Part shown: piece after piece, positions 47,060 through 58,557 of the stretch
Layout of the letters: each line of letters starts with the position of its first letter
How positions within the stretch are numbered: position 1 is the first letter of the stretch
Source: Hemerocallis citrina
Lineage: Eukaryota > Streptophyta > Magnoliopsida > Asparagales > Asphodelaceae
Reading direction: 5' to 3'
Length of the DNA stretch: 64,000 bases
Assembly: GCA_017893485.1 (NCBI GenBank)
Contig: CM030363.1
Location: 84,311,230-84,375,229, forward strand
Position numbers and translations under genes: made by a program
The notes under the pieces: generated by a model
Told to the model about the DNA's origin: nothing
Databases searched by the model: none
The model's input: only the letters and a program-made list of their open reading frames with translations

Positions 47060-48010
47060 TAAAACTCTCTAACCTTAGCACGTTAAAAGGTTAGAGCAGG
47101 TTTAGAGATAAGGTTAGAGTAGGGTTAGGACCATTTTTGAATAAACTTTTCTCATTTTTGAATTGTATTATTTATTTTGATATTGTTTAAAATTACACTT
47201 CAATTTAAGCATTTTTTTGTTTTTAACATATAATTTATCCATTTTTTTTAAGTTACAAAAAAAACTCTTCATAAAAAATTATATAATCAGCTATCCACAG
47301 AAGTTCGTTACACGGTAGGGTTAGAGTAGTTCTAGGGTTACAAGGTTATTGTAGGGTTACGGTAGGGTTAGAGTAGTTCTTAGGGTTACAGTAGGATTAC
47401 GGCTAGGGTTATAAATGGGGGTGTAAAAAATTAATTTTAAATGGGGGTATAAAATCCAACTTCTTACTGCTTTGAGTGTAAAATCCAATTTTGAACATAC
47501 TATTCCCAATTTTGAACTGTATTAATTATTTTCATATTTTTTAAAATTACTTTAACAATTTTGATATTATTTATTACAATTACAAACATATTTCTTAAGG
47601 TTAGAGTAGTTCTTAGGGTTACAGGGTTACAGTAGGGTTAGAAAGTTAAAGTAGGGTTACAGTATGGTTAGAGTAATTTTGAACATTATGAACATTTGAT
47701 AATATAGTTGAAAATTTGAAAAAGTTTATTAAAAATGACTCTTACCCTACGAACTACTCTAACCCTAATGTAACCCAACTATTCTAACCCTAGCCGTAAC
47801 CCTACTGTAACCCTACTCTCACCCAAGCCGTAACCCTACCCTAAGGTTAGAGTAAGGTTTAGAGTTAGGGTTCGGACAAGGTTAGAGTAGGTTTAGGACA
47901 AGTTTGTAGGTTTAGAAATGGTTAGAGATAAGGTTAGAGGAGGTTAGAGTAGGTTTAAAGATAAGGTTAGAGTAGGTTTAGAGATAAGGTTAGAGTAGGG
48001 TCAGGAAACC
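47060..48010. repeat. Degenerate GGTTAGAGTAGGG repeats (telomere-like)
   Basis: Many copies of GGTTAGAGTAGGGTTA / GGTTTAGAGATAAGGTTAG occur, plus the reverse form TAACCCTACTCTAACC at 47750-47840. They resemble but do not equal the plant telomere unit TTTAGGG. No gene seen. 48011-48650 is non-coding, with a repeated GGAAGACTCCAATAATATTA. Confidence 0.7.
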
Positions 48011-48649
48011 TCCAATAATATTACAGGGAGGAAGACTCCAATAATATTAGGCAAGTTAAGGACTTGTACTACATGTACGGGAAGGAAGACTCCAATAATA
48101 TTAAGCAAGTTATGGTCATGTTGTACATGTGGTTCCATATGTTGTATAGTGAAATGTAATAATAGGCCAATTATTCACATGATCCTTGTACTAATGCTCT
48201 TTGATAACTTGCACTACATGTAGAATCACATCAGATTATACTCCCCATATGTGGAACACCACATGTAGAACCCCACATATAGAACTCAATAATGGAAAAA
48301 ATTCAGTGCGTTTTAGATCGGAGAGCTATACATATTAACCTAATTAATCAAAACAAAAAACAACCACTTACTACTAATATTAATCCTTACCCTAACCCCA
48401 ACACATAACCCTACACTAACCCTTAACCCTAGCTTACCCTAACCCTCACCCTAGGCTATTTATCAAATTTTATTTTTTGAACTTTTTGACCACATTTAAT
48501 GTTAACGATTCTATATTGGTTCGTTACATGACAATAAATGGAAATTAATAAAAAATATAAACAATTTACAAGCATATGAATGTCACTTTGTAGAGTTCAG
48601 GAGACAATATTTGCAAAAAGTAAAGAGAAAGTTCTAGAAAGAATAAAAA

Positions 48650-49110
48650 TATCTTTCTACTTAACCCGTTATTGGGAATAACGGGTTAAGATCGCTTAAC
48701 CCGTTATTCACAACAAGGGTTAAGTAGATAGATATTGGCAGTATATTATGCAAAACTTGGAATGTAAGGCCAATATCTCTCTACTTAACCCGTTGTTACT
48801 TAACCCGTTATCCCTAATAACGGGTTATGTGGAGAGATATTGGTAGTCCATTATGATAACTTTATATGTAGGGGGATAAAGTACTGCTAATATCGCTCTA
48901 CTTAACCCGTTGTTGTGAATAACGGGTTAAGTGATCTTAACCTGTTATTCACAATAACGGGTTAAGTAGAGCGATATTGGCAGTACTTTATTAAGACTTG
49001 GTCTGTAGGGGAAAAGGACTACCAATATCTCTCTATTTAACCCGTCATCACGAACGACGGGCTAAACTCATTTAACCTATCATCGTTAATAACGGGTTAA
49101 GTAGAGATAT
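48650..49110. repeat. MULE interior hairpin cluster near the PMD gene
   Basis: At least five hairpins with TTAACCCGTTAT / ATAACGGGTTAA arms (for example 48662-48690, 48797-48826, 48901-48965). They are interleaved with AGAGATATTGGCAGTAC phrases, mirroring the cluster at 44.6-44.9 kb. Confidence 0.85.
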
Positions 49111-49499
49111 TTGTACAGAACTTTTGTCTGTGTTTGGCTCTATACACTTCGGTTGATACAGATACAATTTCACTAAATTTGTTCACAAATTCACATCACA
49201 TCTATGTATATAATACAATAGATAACTTCACAAGAATTTTAAAGCAACAAATGGAAAATGTCAACCAATATACATAATTAATTCAAATCAATACAGTTAC
49301 CCAAAACTTTCACAAAATTATACAACCCGACACATGTCCAAATTAAAAAAAATTATCAAGGCGTTCTTCACGTTGGCTTGCACGCATGCTCGGTATTTAC
49401 CTACAACAATTTATCAATATAGAAACAAACTATGTATTAGTTATTGGAATAACAAAATCAACAACCAAATGCTAAACTACTAAAGAGTATTAGATACTA

Positions 49500-51740
49500 C
49501 CGTTTACGGCCACGCGGCTTGCGACCGCTTGGTGTGAATTGATCGGGCGGGTTCCGCTTCCTTTGAGGATTTTGCCGTCTGCCTTATGTCCCGGGGGATT
49601 CTGGGTCATCCAACCACTGCTCCATTTCAACTTCTTCAGTATTTTGCTGTTGTTGTACTTGTTGTGGCTCGGCGATGTGAATTTCCTGTCTTGTCACCCT
49701 GTTTCGCCTAGAACCCGTTGCTGGCATGTTGGCTTTCAAATACGCCTCAAGTTGCGGACCTTCACCCGCGTCCTCAAGAGTACGACAGCATGGCGTTAGC
49801 ATCTCCTGCATTATCTCCTTAAAGCTCTCGGGTACCTTACTTTTCAAGACGCGAGCAGCTGTTCGAACGTTCTCCCATGTGTTTTCAATCTACATTAGGT
49901 TGAAAATTTCAATTTAAAAAATATGCATACTTAACACATCACCCACCTCAAATTACAATACATGCATACCAACTATATAAAATTTGACTAACCATTTTTT
50001 ATATGTCTCAACCTTTGGTTGGTACATCGGCTGGGAGGAGGAATATGCCGGAGATAGTTCTGCCTGGGTTGGGGTAATCAAAATCTGCACACCGGCTGGT
50101 ACAGCGGTCTTTGGAGAAACATACAACCGTGTTACCCGCTTGTACCACATCATGTATGCCTGTTGGAGGGAGCCATCATACGGTATCACGAAGAATATCA
50201 TATTCGGTGTCATTTGATGCCGCATGGTGTTCCAGTTGGCCATATGGTAACGATAGTAATCAGTCCAATCGAAGTTGGGCACGCGTCCCGTTCCCCTCAC
50301 CTCGTGCAACTTTTTATCATAGCACCGGACATCGGGAATCTTTTATTGATATTCGAATTACTGCATCACTCTATCAGGATACTGGAACTCGACAACTCCA
50401 AAATTCACAAGTGGTGCAGCCATCAACCAAAGGGCACTGTCTAAACAGACCAGTGGAACCCTTTGCAACCTGGCGGTCGAGTCTGGTTCCCAATTAACGA
50501 ACTCTTCCCGCATGTTATCTAACTCATCTCTATAGTAGGTTAAACATTGGCGTGGGTTAACGTCCCACGTCTGTCGCCCCACCCAATATACTCCTAGAGG
50601 AGGTAACAACTCCGACACCCTCGGGTTGGCCAACCAATCCGGTGTAACTTTAATAATACGGGGACGTCCGATGTGGATGCATTCCTAACTCCAGATCTGC
50701 AGTAGCACCATCAGGCCACCCATTTGTACGACACCTAAAGAACATGTGCACAAATTCCTATACAGTAGCGCTAGTACCGCACTCCCCCAACTGAAACGGC
50801 CCGCATAACGAAAATTTTCCAACAACCGTAGGTACATAAGCGGCACGGTTGATCCGAATGAGTTCGGGATGATCACTCCCCCTATCTACTAAAAATGTAC
50901 GCATGTGCATAGTAGGTTAGGGTTTCCTTGTCTGAATCGGGGGTCAAATAATCCTCCTTGAACTGAAATTTCAACCAACTAATGTACAGTGATTTGCCAT
51001 CGAAAGTTTCATCCATAACTTCAGCTTTCGCTTTATCTTTCGCAGCTTCTATTTGTTCATACGATAAATCTTAATCATGACCTGCGGGAACATTTTCGAG
51101 AATTTCTTTTTCAACGTCCTCTCTTCTTTGGAGAACTATCAACTGGAGGTCGATACCGAGTAAATCACGAATAACTTCAACTCGATCGAAGTCCATATTT
51201 CCCGTCACGGCGACCCCATCTATTGGTAGCCTAGTTATCATTGCTACATCTTGGAGGGTCACAGTCATCTCACCCACCGGTAGGTGGAATGTGTGGGTTT
51301 CTAGCCTCTATCGCTCAACAAGAGCTGTAAGTAGTGACTGATCTAGCTTCACTCCTCCCATAAATTTAGCTCCGTAGAAACCGGCCTCAACTAAGTACGG
51401 CGTGATACGGGGATCAAAAGAAAGAACCGTGTGCTTTCGGAAGTTACATTTCTTATCGGACCCATTCCATATGGCTTCGGATCGGTGTTTGAGTTGCAAC
51501 GTGAGTAAGTTTGTGTCCACGGGTCCAGGTGGTGTAACGGGAACCAAGGACGACGAACCTACCTCAGCAGATGTAGATTGACGGCCACCAACCTACACGA
51601 ATAAAGATAACAAATGTTATTATTGAAATAATGTTACATATTCGTATTTAAAACCAATAATAATAATCAATCTTACCTCCGTAGTTGGTGCGCCACTAAT
51701 GGTATCGGACAGGCTTTTGGGTTGCCTTGTTCTAGCCATT
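49500..51740 (-). pseudogene. Plant mobile domain (PMD / MAIN-like) gene, broken
   Basis: The start MARTRQPKSLSDTISG at 51739 is followed by an intron (about 51677-51598). The next exon reads LKHRSEAIWNG, TPYLVEAGFYGAKFM, then LVER-stop-RLETHTFHLPVGEMTV: the TAG replaces the Trp expected there. TLQDVAMITRLPIDG is the conserved PMD core. Further stops lie near 51074 and 50890. Distal parts are 50876-50685 (IIPNSFGSTVPLMYL, YAGRFSWGSAVLA), 50633-50358 (CLDSALWLMAAPLVNFG) and 50309-49953. The last exon is 49890-49500, ending in a basic GRKPRGRKR tail. Host PMD proteins (MAIN, MAIL1) act in silencing and cell maintenance; transposon-borne PMDs have no settled function. Confidence 0.85.
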
Positions 51741-51849
51741 TATCTATGTACAAAAAAATTTAAATATAGTTGATACGCATTACATCCAGTTATTTATCAT
51801 CAATAAACATACCGAGATTGTAGGGAAAAACGCACAAATGACAAAAAAA

Positions 51850-53810
51850 AAGTAGTAAAAGTCAACTTGGTCTGATTCACGTAGCACAAGTCATCCCAAC
51901 TTGTGAAAGTGAGTTTCAACTCTCGGTTGGAGAGATACGAACGTGTACCACTTTTGGTTGTAAAAAAACCTAAATAAACCGATACATGACTGTATATCTC
52001 GAACCGTGAATCGAACCCACTTCTACATGTTGGGGTGGCTTGTGCTGCGTGAGATCAACCTACTCGCAAGATTTCGTATTTTTGGAGGCCGTTTGCAAGG
52101 TTTTCAACTCTAACCGCACTAAAAAAATTCTAAGTCATTAACTTCTAATGCGAGGAACGTGAAAAAACTGCACAAACGACATTCAAAATTTATAAAAGTT
52201 TTCAACTTGGTCGAATTCACGTAGCGCAAGCCACCCGAACTTGTAGAAGTGAGTTTCGACTCACGGTTTGCGAGATACGTCCGTATACCGCTTTATTAGG
52301 TTTTTTTAAACCAAAAGCGATACACGGCCGTATATCTCGAACCGTGAATCGAAACCCACTTCTACATGTTGGGGTGGCTTGTGCTGTATGAGATCAACCT
52401 ACTCGCAAAGTTTCGTATTTTTTGAAGGCCGTTTGCAAGATTTTCAACTCTAACCGTACTAAAAAATTTCTAAGTCATTAACTTCTAATACGAGGAACGT
52501 AAGAAAACCGCCCAAGGGTCGATTTCACGTAGCGCAAGCCACCCAAACTTGTAGAAGTGAGTTTCGACTCACGGTTTGTGATATACGTCCGTATACCGCT
52601 TTATTAGGTTTTTTTTAACCAAAAGCGATACACGGCCTTATATCTCGAACCGTGAATCGAAACCACCTCTACAAGTTGGGGTGGCTTGTGCTGCGTGAGA
52701 CCATCCTACTAGCAAAGTTTCGTATTTTTGGGAGGCCGTTTGCAAGGTTTTCAACTCTAACCGCACTAAAAATATTCTAAGTCAATTACTTCTAATGCGA
52801 GGAACGTCACAAAATCGCACAAGCGGCATCCAAAATTTATAAAACTTTCCAACTTGGTCGAATTCACGTAGCGCAAGCCACCCGAATTTGTAGAAGTGAG
52901 TTTCGACTCACGGTTTACGATATACGTCCGTATACCGCTTTATTAGGTTTTTTTTAACCAAAAGTGATACACGGTCTTATATCTCGAACTGTGAATCGAA
53001 CCCCACTTCAACAAGTAGGGGTGACTTGTGCTGCATGAGACCATCCTACTCGCAAAGTTTCGTATTTTTTGGAGGCCGTTTGCAATGTTTTCAACTCTAA
53101 CCGCACTAAAAATATTCTAAGTCAATTACTTTTAATGCGAGGAACGTCACAAAATCGCACAAACGGCATCCAAAATTTATAAAACTTTTCAACTTGGTTG
53201 AATTCACGTAGTGCAAACCACCCTAACTTGTAGAAGTGAATTTCGACTCACGATTTGCAATATACGTCTGTATACCGCTTTATTAGGTTTTTTTTATCCA
53301 AAAGCGATATACGGCCTTATATCTCGAACCGTGAATCGAAACCTACTTCTACAAGTTGGGGTGCCTTGTGCTGCGTGAGATCAACCTACTTGCAAAGTTT
53401 CGAATTTTTTGAAGGCCGTTTGCAAGGTTTTCAACTCTAACCGTACTAAAAAAATTCTAAGTCATTAACTTCTAGTGCGAAGAACATGAGAAAACCACAC
53501 AAACGGTATCCAAAATTTATAAAAGTTTTCAACTTGGTCGAATTCACGCAGCGCAAGCTACCCGAACTTGTAGAAGTGAGTTTCGACTCACGGTTTGCGA
53601 GATACGTCCGTATACCGCTTTATTAGGTTTTTTAAACCAAAAGCGATACACGGCCGTATATCTCCAACCGTAAATCGAAACTCACTTCTACATGTTGGGG
53701 TGGCTTATGCTGCGTGAGATCAACCTACTCTCAAAGTTTCGTATTTTTTGGAGGCCGTTTGCAAGGTTTTCTACTCTAACCGCACTAAAAAATTCTAAGT
53801 CATTAATTTC
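51850..53810 (-). repeat. Six tandem ~340-bp units within the right TIR
   Basis: The marker TAACCGCACT (or TAACCGTACT) recurs at 52111, 52451, 52758, 53098, 53438 and 53777 (steps 340, 307, 340, 340, 339). These are the reverse complement of the left array, with one unit more and one unit carrying a ~33-bp deletion. Confidence 0.9.
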
Positions 53811-54658
53811 ATATAAATTGAACGTGAAAAATCAACACAAATATACATAAATTAGTAAGCTAAACATTACTACAGTTCTATATTATTTCGGGCAAAGCAT
53901 TTTTTTTGGACTTCCTAAATGATTTACTATGTAAAAATTAAGAAATCGACATAATTAACTCTTATAAGGCAAAAAATTAGTTAATATCTTACAAAATAAC
54001 AACGAATTTTGCCAATAGATTGATTTGTGGCATTCGCACAGGAATTGATTTATTTTTGATGTAGATATTTGGAGAGAGAGATTGTATAAGAGTGGAAGAG
54101 GAGTAGGAGCAAACGGCGGAGTAGGAGCAAACGGAGGACGTTGGAATTTTTCTAGGGTTTTTGGGTTTGATTTCGCCCAAAAAAACGACTCTCTGTGCTA
54201 GGGTTTTTGGGTTTTGGGGTTTGGTTTCGACGAGGAAGACGAAGGACTGTATACAGATCTGAGATTATATATTTGCCTTAGAGTAATGCTTTAGTCACTA
54301 CCAATTTCACTACCATTTGCTTCACTACCTTAGGTGGCATACCCCTTTTAGAGAGTTCTCCCACCTACTCTATCATTCCCTACCTATTGGAATGTGCCAC
54401 ATAAGGTAGTGAAGAGAAATGTAGTGAAATTGGTAGTGGCTCTAGCATTACTCATTTGCCTTAACCCGTCCTTGTCAACAACGGGTTAAGCCAATATTTT
54501 TTTATAAAATTTTGCCCTAACCCGTCTTAGGAAATGGCGTGTTAAGGCAAAAGCAAAATATTATAAAAAAATATATGGACCGTTGGATCTTTGATCCAAC
54601 GGCGCAGATTAAAATTCGCACGGGTCTGTGCACACAGACCCATTTGCAACCGAAGAAG

Positions 54659-54659
<1 letters not shown>
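53811..54659 (-). repeat. Outer part of the right terminal inverted repeat
   Basis: Matches 39219-39890 in reverse, including GGAGCAAACGGCGGAGTAGG and CAGACCCATTTGCAACCG. It contains two TTAACCCG-type hairpins and a small MITE (54281-54453) absent from the left TIR. Confidence 0.88.
54281..54453. mobile_element. 173-bp MITE inserted in the right TIR, 10-bp duplication
   Basis: Starts GAGTAATGCTTTAG and ends CTAGCATTACTC, with inverted repeats of about 55 bp containing CACTACCAATTTCACTAC. The flanks are ATTTGCCTTA at 54271-54280 and 54454-54463, an exact 10-bp duplication. The uninterrupted left TIR shows the empty arrangement. A 9-10-bp duplication suggests a Mutator-type mover. Confidence 0.88.

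Positions 54660-54660
<1 letters not shown>

Positions 54661-54717
<57 letters not shown>
54661..54717. repeat. (AT)n microsatellite at the MULE/Helitron border
   Basis: AT alternation between the MULE end and the Helitron 5' end. Both seem to have inserted in or beside it. Confidence 0.9.
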
Positions 54718-54720
<3 letters not shown>

Positions 54721-56723
54721 ATACTATTATTAAGCAAAGCCCCATTTTGACGGCTGTTTACTAAATTGCCCTCATAAACATAACACACCTACAAAATAAT
54801 GCAGGGTTAATTTTGTCAAATTTTACCCCTGGTCCCTGCACAATCAAAGGGCACAAGCATAATTTCCCCTCAAATCAAGCGCGTGCTCTCTCTCTCTCAA
54901 ACCCCCCATCCTGTCGATTCCTCTCCCTCTCCTTCTCAAAATACCCAACACCATCGACCCCACCACCTTTGACGTCGTCATCTCTGGCACCTCCCTCCCG
55001 TCCTCCCTCCTTGCAGCTGCCTCTTCCGCCCTCTCCAAATCCGTCCTCCATCTCGACCCCAACCCCTTCTATGGGTCCACCTTCTCCTCCCTCCCCCCCT
55101 CCACCCTCCTCTCCTTCCCTCCGAACCTTCTAGAACTTTTCGGATCCGTCCCTGAACCTTCCAGAGCCTCCTTCTCCCTCGACCTCGCTGGACCCCGCCT
55201 CCGCTTCTGCGCCGACCCCCTGGTGGATCTCCTGATCCGATCGGGCGCCACGAATTACGTGGAGTTCAAGAGCGTCGAGGGGAGCTTGATATATTGGGAT
55301 GGAGGGTTTGTCGGCGTGCCCGATTTGAGGCAGTTTATTTTCCGGGATAAGAGTTTGGGGCTGGGGGAGAAGAGGGAGATGATGAGGTTCTTGAAAATGG
55401 TGCAGGGGTATATTGGGAATGATGATGATGTTGAGCAAGGAGGAGGTGTGAGGATTGAGGAGGACGACTTGGAGATGCCGTTTGTCGACTTCTTGAAGAA
55501 GCAGAAGCTGCCTCCCAAAATTAGAACGTAAGCCGTGTTTAATAGTTAACAACAGTTTCTTGGGCATGTGCAAGATATGTTTTGGAGCGTCCTTTATTCT
55601 TTTATCTTTGTTTAGGATTATTTTGTATGCAATTGTGTTGGCCGATTATTTTGTATGCAAAGGGGAGAGCTGCAAGAAGCTTCTCAAGACAAAGGAGGGC
55701 ATAGAGAGCATAGCGTTGTACATAAAGTCTGTTGGAAGGTTAGTATTCAACTTCATCCTTAGTTTTTTGTCAATTTAACTAATTGAAAAGCACATTATTT
55801 TTTTCAGTGATGCTGTCAAATGCACTTGGGTTCTTTCAAGCACACTGAATTGAAAATTGATTTTTTTGCTTTTTTCGACAAGTTTAACATCCCGTTACAT
55901 TGATTTTTCTTCCAGTTTTTTACTTGTTTGAGCTGCAAGTAAATTTGTCTCATATGGTTGAATATCTATCTATCTATACTATTATTAAGCAAATTCCTAT
56001 TTTTGCGGCTTTTTACTATCATGCCCTCATAAACATAAAAGGCTAAAAAAAATATAGGGTTAATATCGGAGGTCAGAAATGTAATTTGCACGTATTGGAA
56101 AAATAATTAACATGCGTAGATTTACATGTCTGTCTGCATAGTTTTGAGAAAATAATTAATAGTATAGATTGTACATGCAAGTATTTTCTCAAATCTATGC
56201 ATATTAATTATTCTTACGAATAAATTGTACATGCAAGTATATACAAATCTATACTATTCTTCTATTCACCAAGCATCAAGTAATAAAAAACCATTCTTCT
56301 ATTCAGCGGTTTTTTGTTTAGTTTTATTTTCTAGAGAGTATACAACTTGGTTCAATTGTTTGAGTTGTTTCTTCGATAGTAACTTTGGACTTATCATCTC
56401 TAACTTTGTGTAGTTTGTCAAACTGGGATGATATTGATTACTTGCGTGATCTTTGCTGTACAGCTTGAAACAAGTTGTACAGTAATTACATACTAGAAAA
56501 TTTGACACATTAATTATCCATTTTGTTAAGAGTAATTACTTATTTATACAGGAGATTACTACGAGTGTTGTATGAGGTGAAAATTTCTTAATTATACCGT
56601 GAGGGCAACACACTGGCTAATCGGGTTGCTAATCACTGTCATTTGATCGGAAAAGATGCAAGGTGGGTGACCCAAAAAAGAAAAAAATATTAGGGCGTGC
56701 ATCGCACGCGTGCAAATAGCTAG
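54718..56723 (+). mobile_element. Helitron (non-autonomous) with captured gene fragment
   Basis: The 5' end TCTATACTATTATTAAGC follows an A at 54717. The 3' end has a hairpin GCGTGCATCGCACGC (56695-56710) and then CTAG at 56720-56723, followed by T. This fits insertion between A and T without target duplication. A second 5' end of the same sequence is at 55973, so 55973-56723 may be a shorter nested or chimeric copy. No Rep/helicase was found. Confidence 0.72.
54926..55738 (+). pseudogene. Rab escort protein (REP/GDI-like) gene fragment inside the Helitron
   Basis: Exon 1 (about 54926-55527) reads TIDPTTFDVVISGTSLPSSL, SVLHLDPNPFYGS, LRFCADPLVDLLIRSGATN, and DLEMPFVDFLKKQKLPPKIR. Donor AC|GTAAGC. 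Exon 2 (55616-55738, acceptor TTTAG) reads IILYAIVLADYFVCKG, LLKTKEGIESIALYIKSVGR and donor AG|GTTAG. REP presents Rab GTPases to geranylgeranyl transferase. The start codon and everything after exon 2 are missing, but splice sites and frames are kept. Exon 1 is GC-rich against AT-rich surroundings. The identification is by remembered family motifs. Confidence 0.82.
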
Positions 56724-57338
56724 TATATATATGGTAAAGTGTGGGAGTGTGTGTAACTACGGCTTTGTTCCAAGAAAAAAAAAAATCTTTCACAGAATGG
56801 AAGTTTTCTTAGTTCTGAAAACTATGAACTGACAGTGTCAATAAAACGACTAACAGTGTCGATAAAACGATACATATGTGTGTACCGACCTCAGTATATA
56901 CATATGCGCTCTCAAAAATTAGTGTTCTTCAGGTGTAATGTGAATTTCCAAATAAAAAATTCCAAATAAAACAGAATAACTTGGATTATATTATAGAAGC
57001 AATTTCGACGCATCTAGGGGGGGGCGGACTCCATGTTAATTAGGATTTTGATTATTTGAACTCAAAAGATATGTTTTATAAGATTTCGGTAGGGTTTCAA
57101 AATATAAATTTTAAGATCTTACAAAAGAAGTGTCACATATAAGATTAACAGTAGGGGTAAAGTTTCCGCTATCAAAGAATTCGAGCATCATAGCATTTTC
57201 CAACCTCCAATAGCAATAGCATTTGCCAACCTCCAATAGCAATATATAACCTCGTGAACTTTCATCAGCCTAAGAAATTTCATCATGTTCTATATAATTT
57301 ACTTGTCTTTTTTATCCAGCCAACTTCACTTGGTATAA
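56724..57338. other. Non-coding spacer
   Basis: AT-rich, with a short tandem repeat AGCAATAGCATTTGCCAACC at 57190-57240 and a G run at 57017-57025. No gene seen. Confidence 0.5.
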
Positions 57339-57923
57339 GATCTGTAGTCGTTAAAGTTAAATTTTCGGTATTTGACAAATAACAAATAGTAAAAATAGGT
57401 TTGATCTGTTGTCGTTGTTAGTTAAAATTTGATTTTTTTCGAAATTCAAATAGGACGGACAGTAAATTATTTTTCGTCCGACGTTAAAAAAAAACCTTAA
57501 AAAATTAATTAAAGTATTTGATAGTGACATTTAAGCCCACAAAAAAAATCAAAAAACTTACCAGGATCCTAGGACGGGATATGAACCTTCGTTTGAGATG
57601 CTTTTGGTTTTTTTAAAATGGAACGGACGGCAAATCATTTCCCGTCCGACCGTTTTTTTTTTTTTTAAAATGAAAGGGACGGAGAATAATTTCTCGTCCG
57701 ATGAGTACGCGTGAAAAAAAATCTCTCCGACGAAAAATAATATTTCGTCTGATCTCTCCGACGAAAAAATCATCTTTCGTATGCTATATTTTGGCAATTG
57801 CCATTTCGTCTGCTAAATATAGCCTCCGAAATCCAAATTTCGAGTATTTGACCAATAACTACAGCACTTTTTTCGCCAAAATTTGAAAATTTTGGCAAAA
57901 TGGCCAACGAACTATAGATGCTC
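57339..57923. mobile_element. Tourist-like MITE A
   Basis: Starts GATCTGTAGTCG and ends ATAGATGCTC. TAA precedes (57336-57338) and follows (57924-57926), a 3-bp duplication of PIF/Harbinger type. Internal hairpins have GGACG...CGTCC / CGTCCG arms (for example 57450-57483, 57625-57655). No transposase. Confidence 0.75.
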
Positions 57924-57926
57924 TAA

Positions 57927-58554
57927 GAGCATCTGTAGAGCATCTGTAGTCGTATGCCATATACCCAAAATTTGAAAAAAATTAAAAAAAAAAGTCGTAG
58001 CCATCTGCCAAATTCCCAAATTTTAGGTGTCGCATGAATAGTTGCGTGCCAAATATGGAAGACGGTTTGGCAAAAGCCAAATTATAGCCGGACGAAAGAT
58101 AAAACACCGTCGCTTCAAATTTTGTATACGATAAATCCGACAGACAAAAGATTAAACACCGTCTGATTCATTAAATTTATAAAAAAAAAAATGGACGGAC
58201 GGTACATAATGTACCGTCCAAGACCAAATTTCCAAAAGGCCATTTGCCTAGGACCGTACATAATGCACCGGCCAAGGCATTTGGCAGATTTGAATTTTTT
58301 TTTTTTTTTTTTTGGTGGTGTCCTTTAATAATTCTGTTAACTGTTTTAATTTTTTTAAATTTGTTTTTGTTCTTTTCCCTCACTTCAATGCATTCATATA
58401 AATATTTATATATTTTTTGATTTAAATTTCTGAGAAGAAAGATTATCTTTCGTCTCACTCAAATTTTGACTTTGACGACTACAGCGCAAATCCATTTTTT
58501 CCATTTCCATTTGCCAAATACCCAAAACATGGCAGCAAACGACTACAGATGCTC
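57927..58554. mobile_element. Tourist-like MITE B
   Basis: Starts GAGCATCTGTAG (with the terminus partly repeated, AGCATCTGTAGTCG) and ends GACTACAGATGCTC. TAA on both sides (57924-57926, 58555-58557). The central hairpin has GGACGGTAC / GTACCGTCC arms (58195-58219). Confidence 0.82.
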
Positions 58555-58557
58555 TAA

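Larger units (their letters stand above)
39219..54659. mobile_element. 15.4-kb MULE with transposase and a plant mobile domain gene
   Basis: The termini GCTTCTTCGGTTG (39219) and CAACCGAAGAAGC (ending 54659) start inverted repeats more than 2 kb long. Flanking bases CATATATAT (39210-39218) and CTTATATAT (54660-54668) fit a 9-bp duplication with one mismatch. Inside are a FAR1-like MULE transposase on the plus strand near the left end and a PMD gene on the minus strand near the right end. They converge on a ~5.7-kb interior of hairpin repeats. Convergent genes inside long TIRs recall the mudrA/mudrB layout of maize MuDR. Both genes are broken. Confidence 0.88.

Noticed and set aside
47060..48010. 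True telomere or chromosome end
   Set aside because: The units are degenerate, in both orientations, and internal to a transposon.
49500..51740. Annotation of the PMD gene as an aminotransferase
   Set aside because: Older automatic names call PMD proteins aminotransferase-like, but no PLP-binding motif is visible.
54813..55133. 106-aa Pro/Ser-rich ORF at the REP fragment
   Set aside because: It is the wrong frame of the GC-rich REP exon 1; the REP frame shows clear family motifs.
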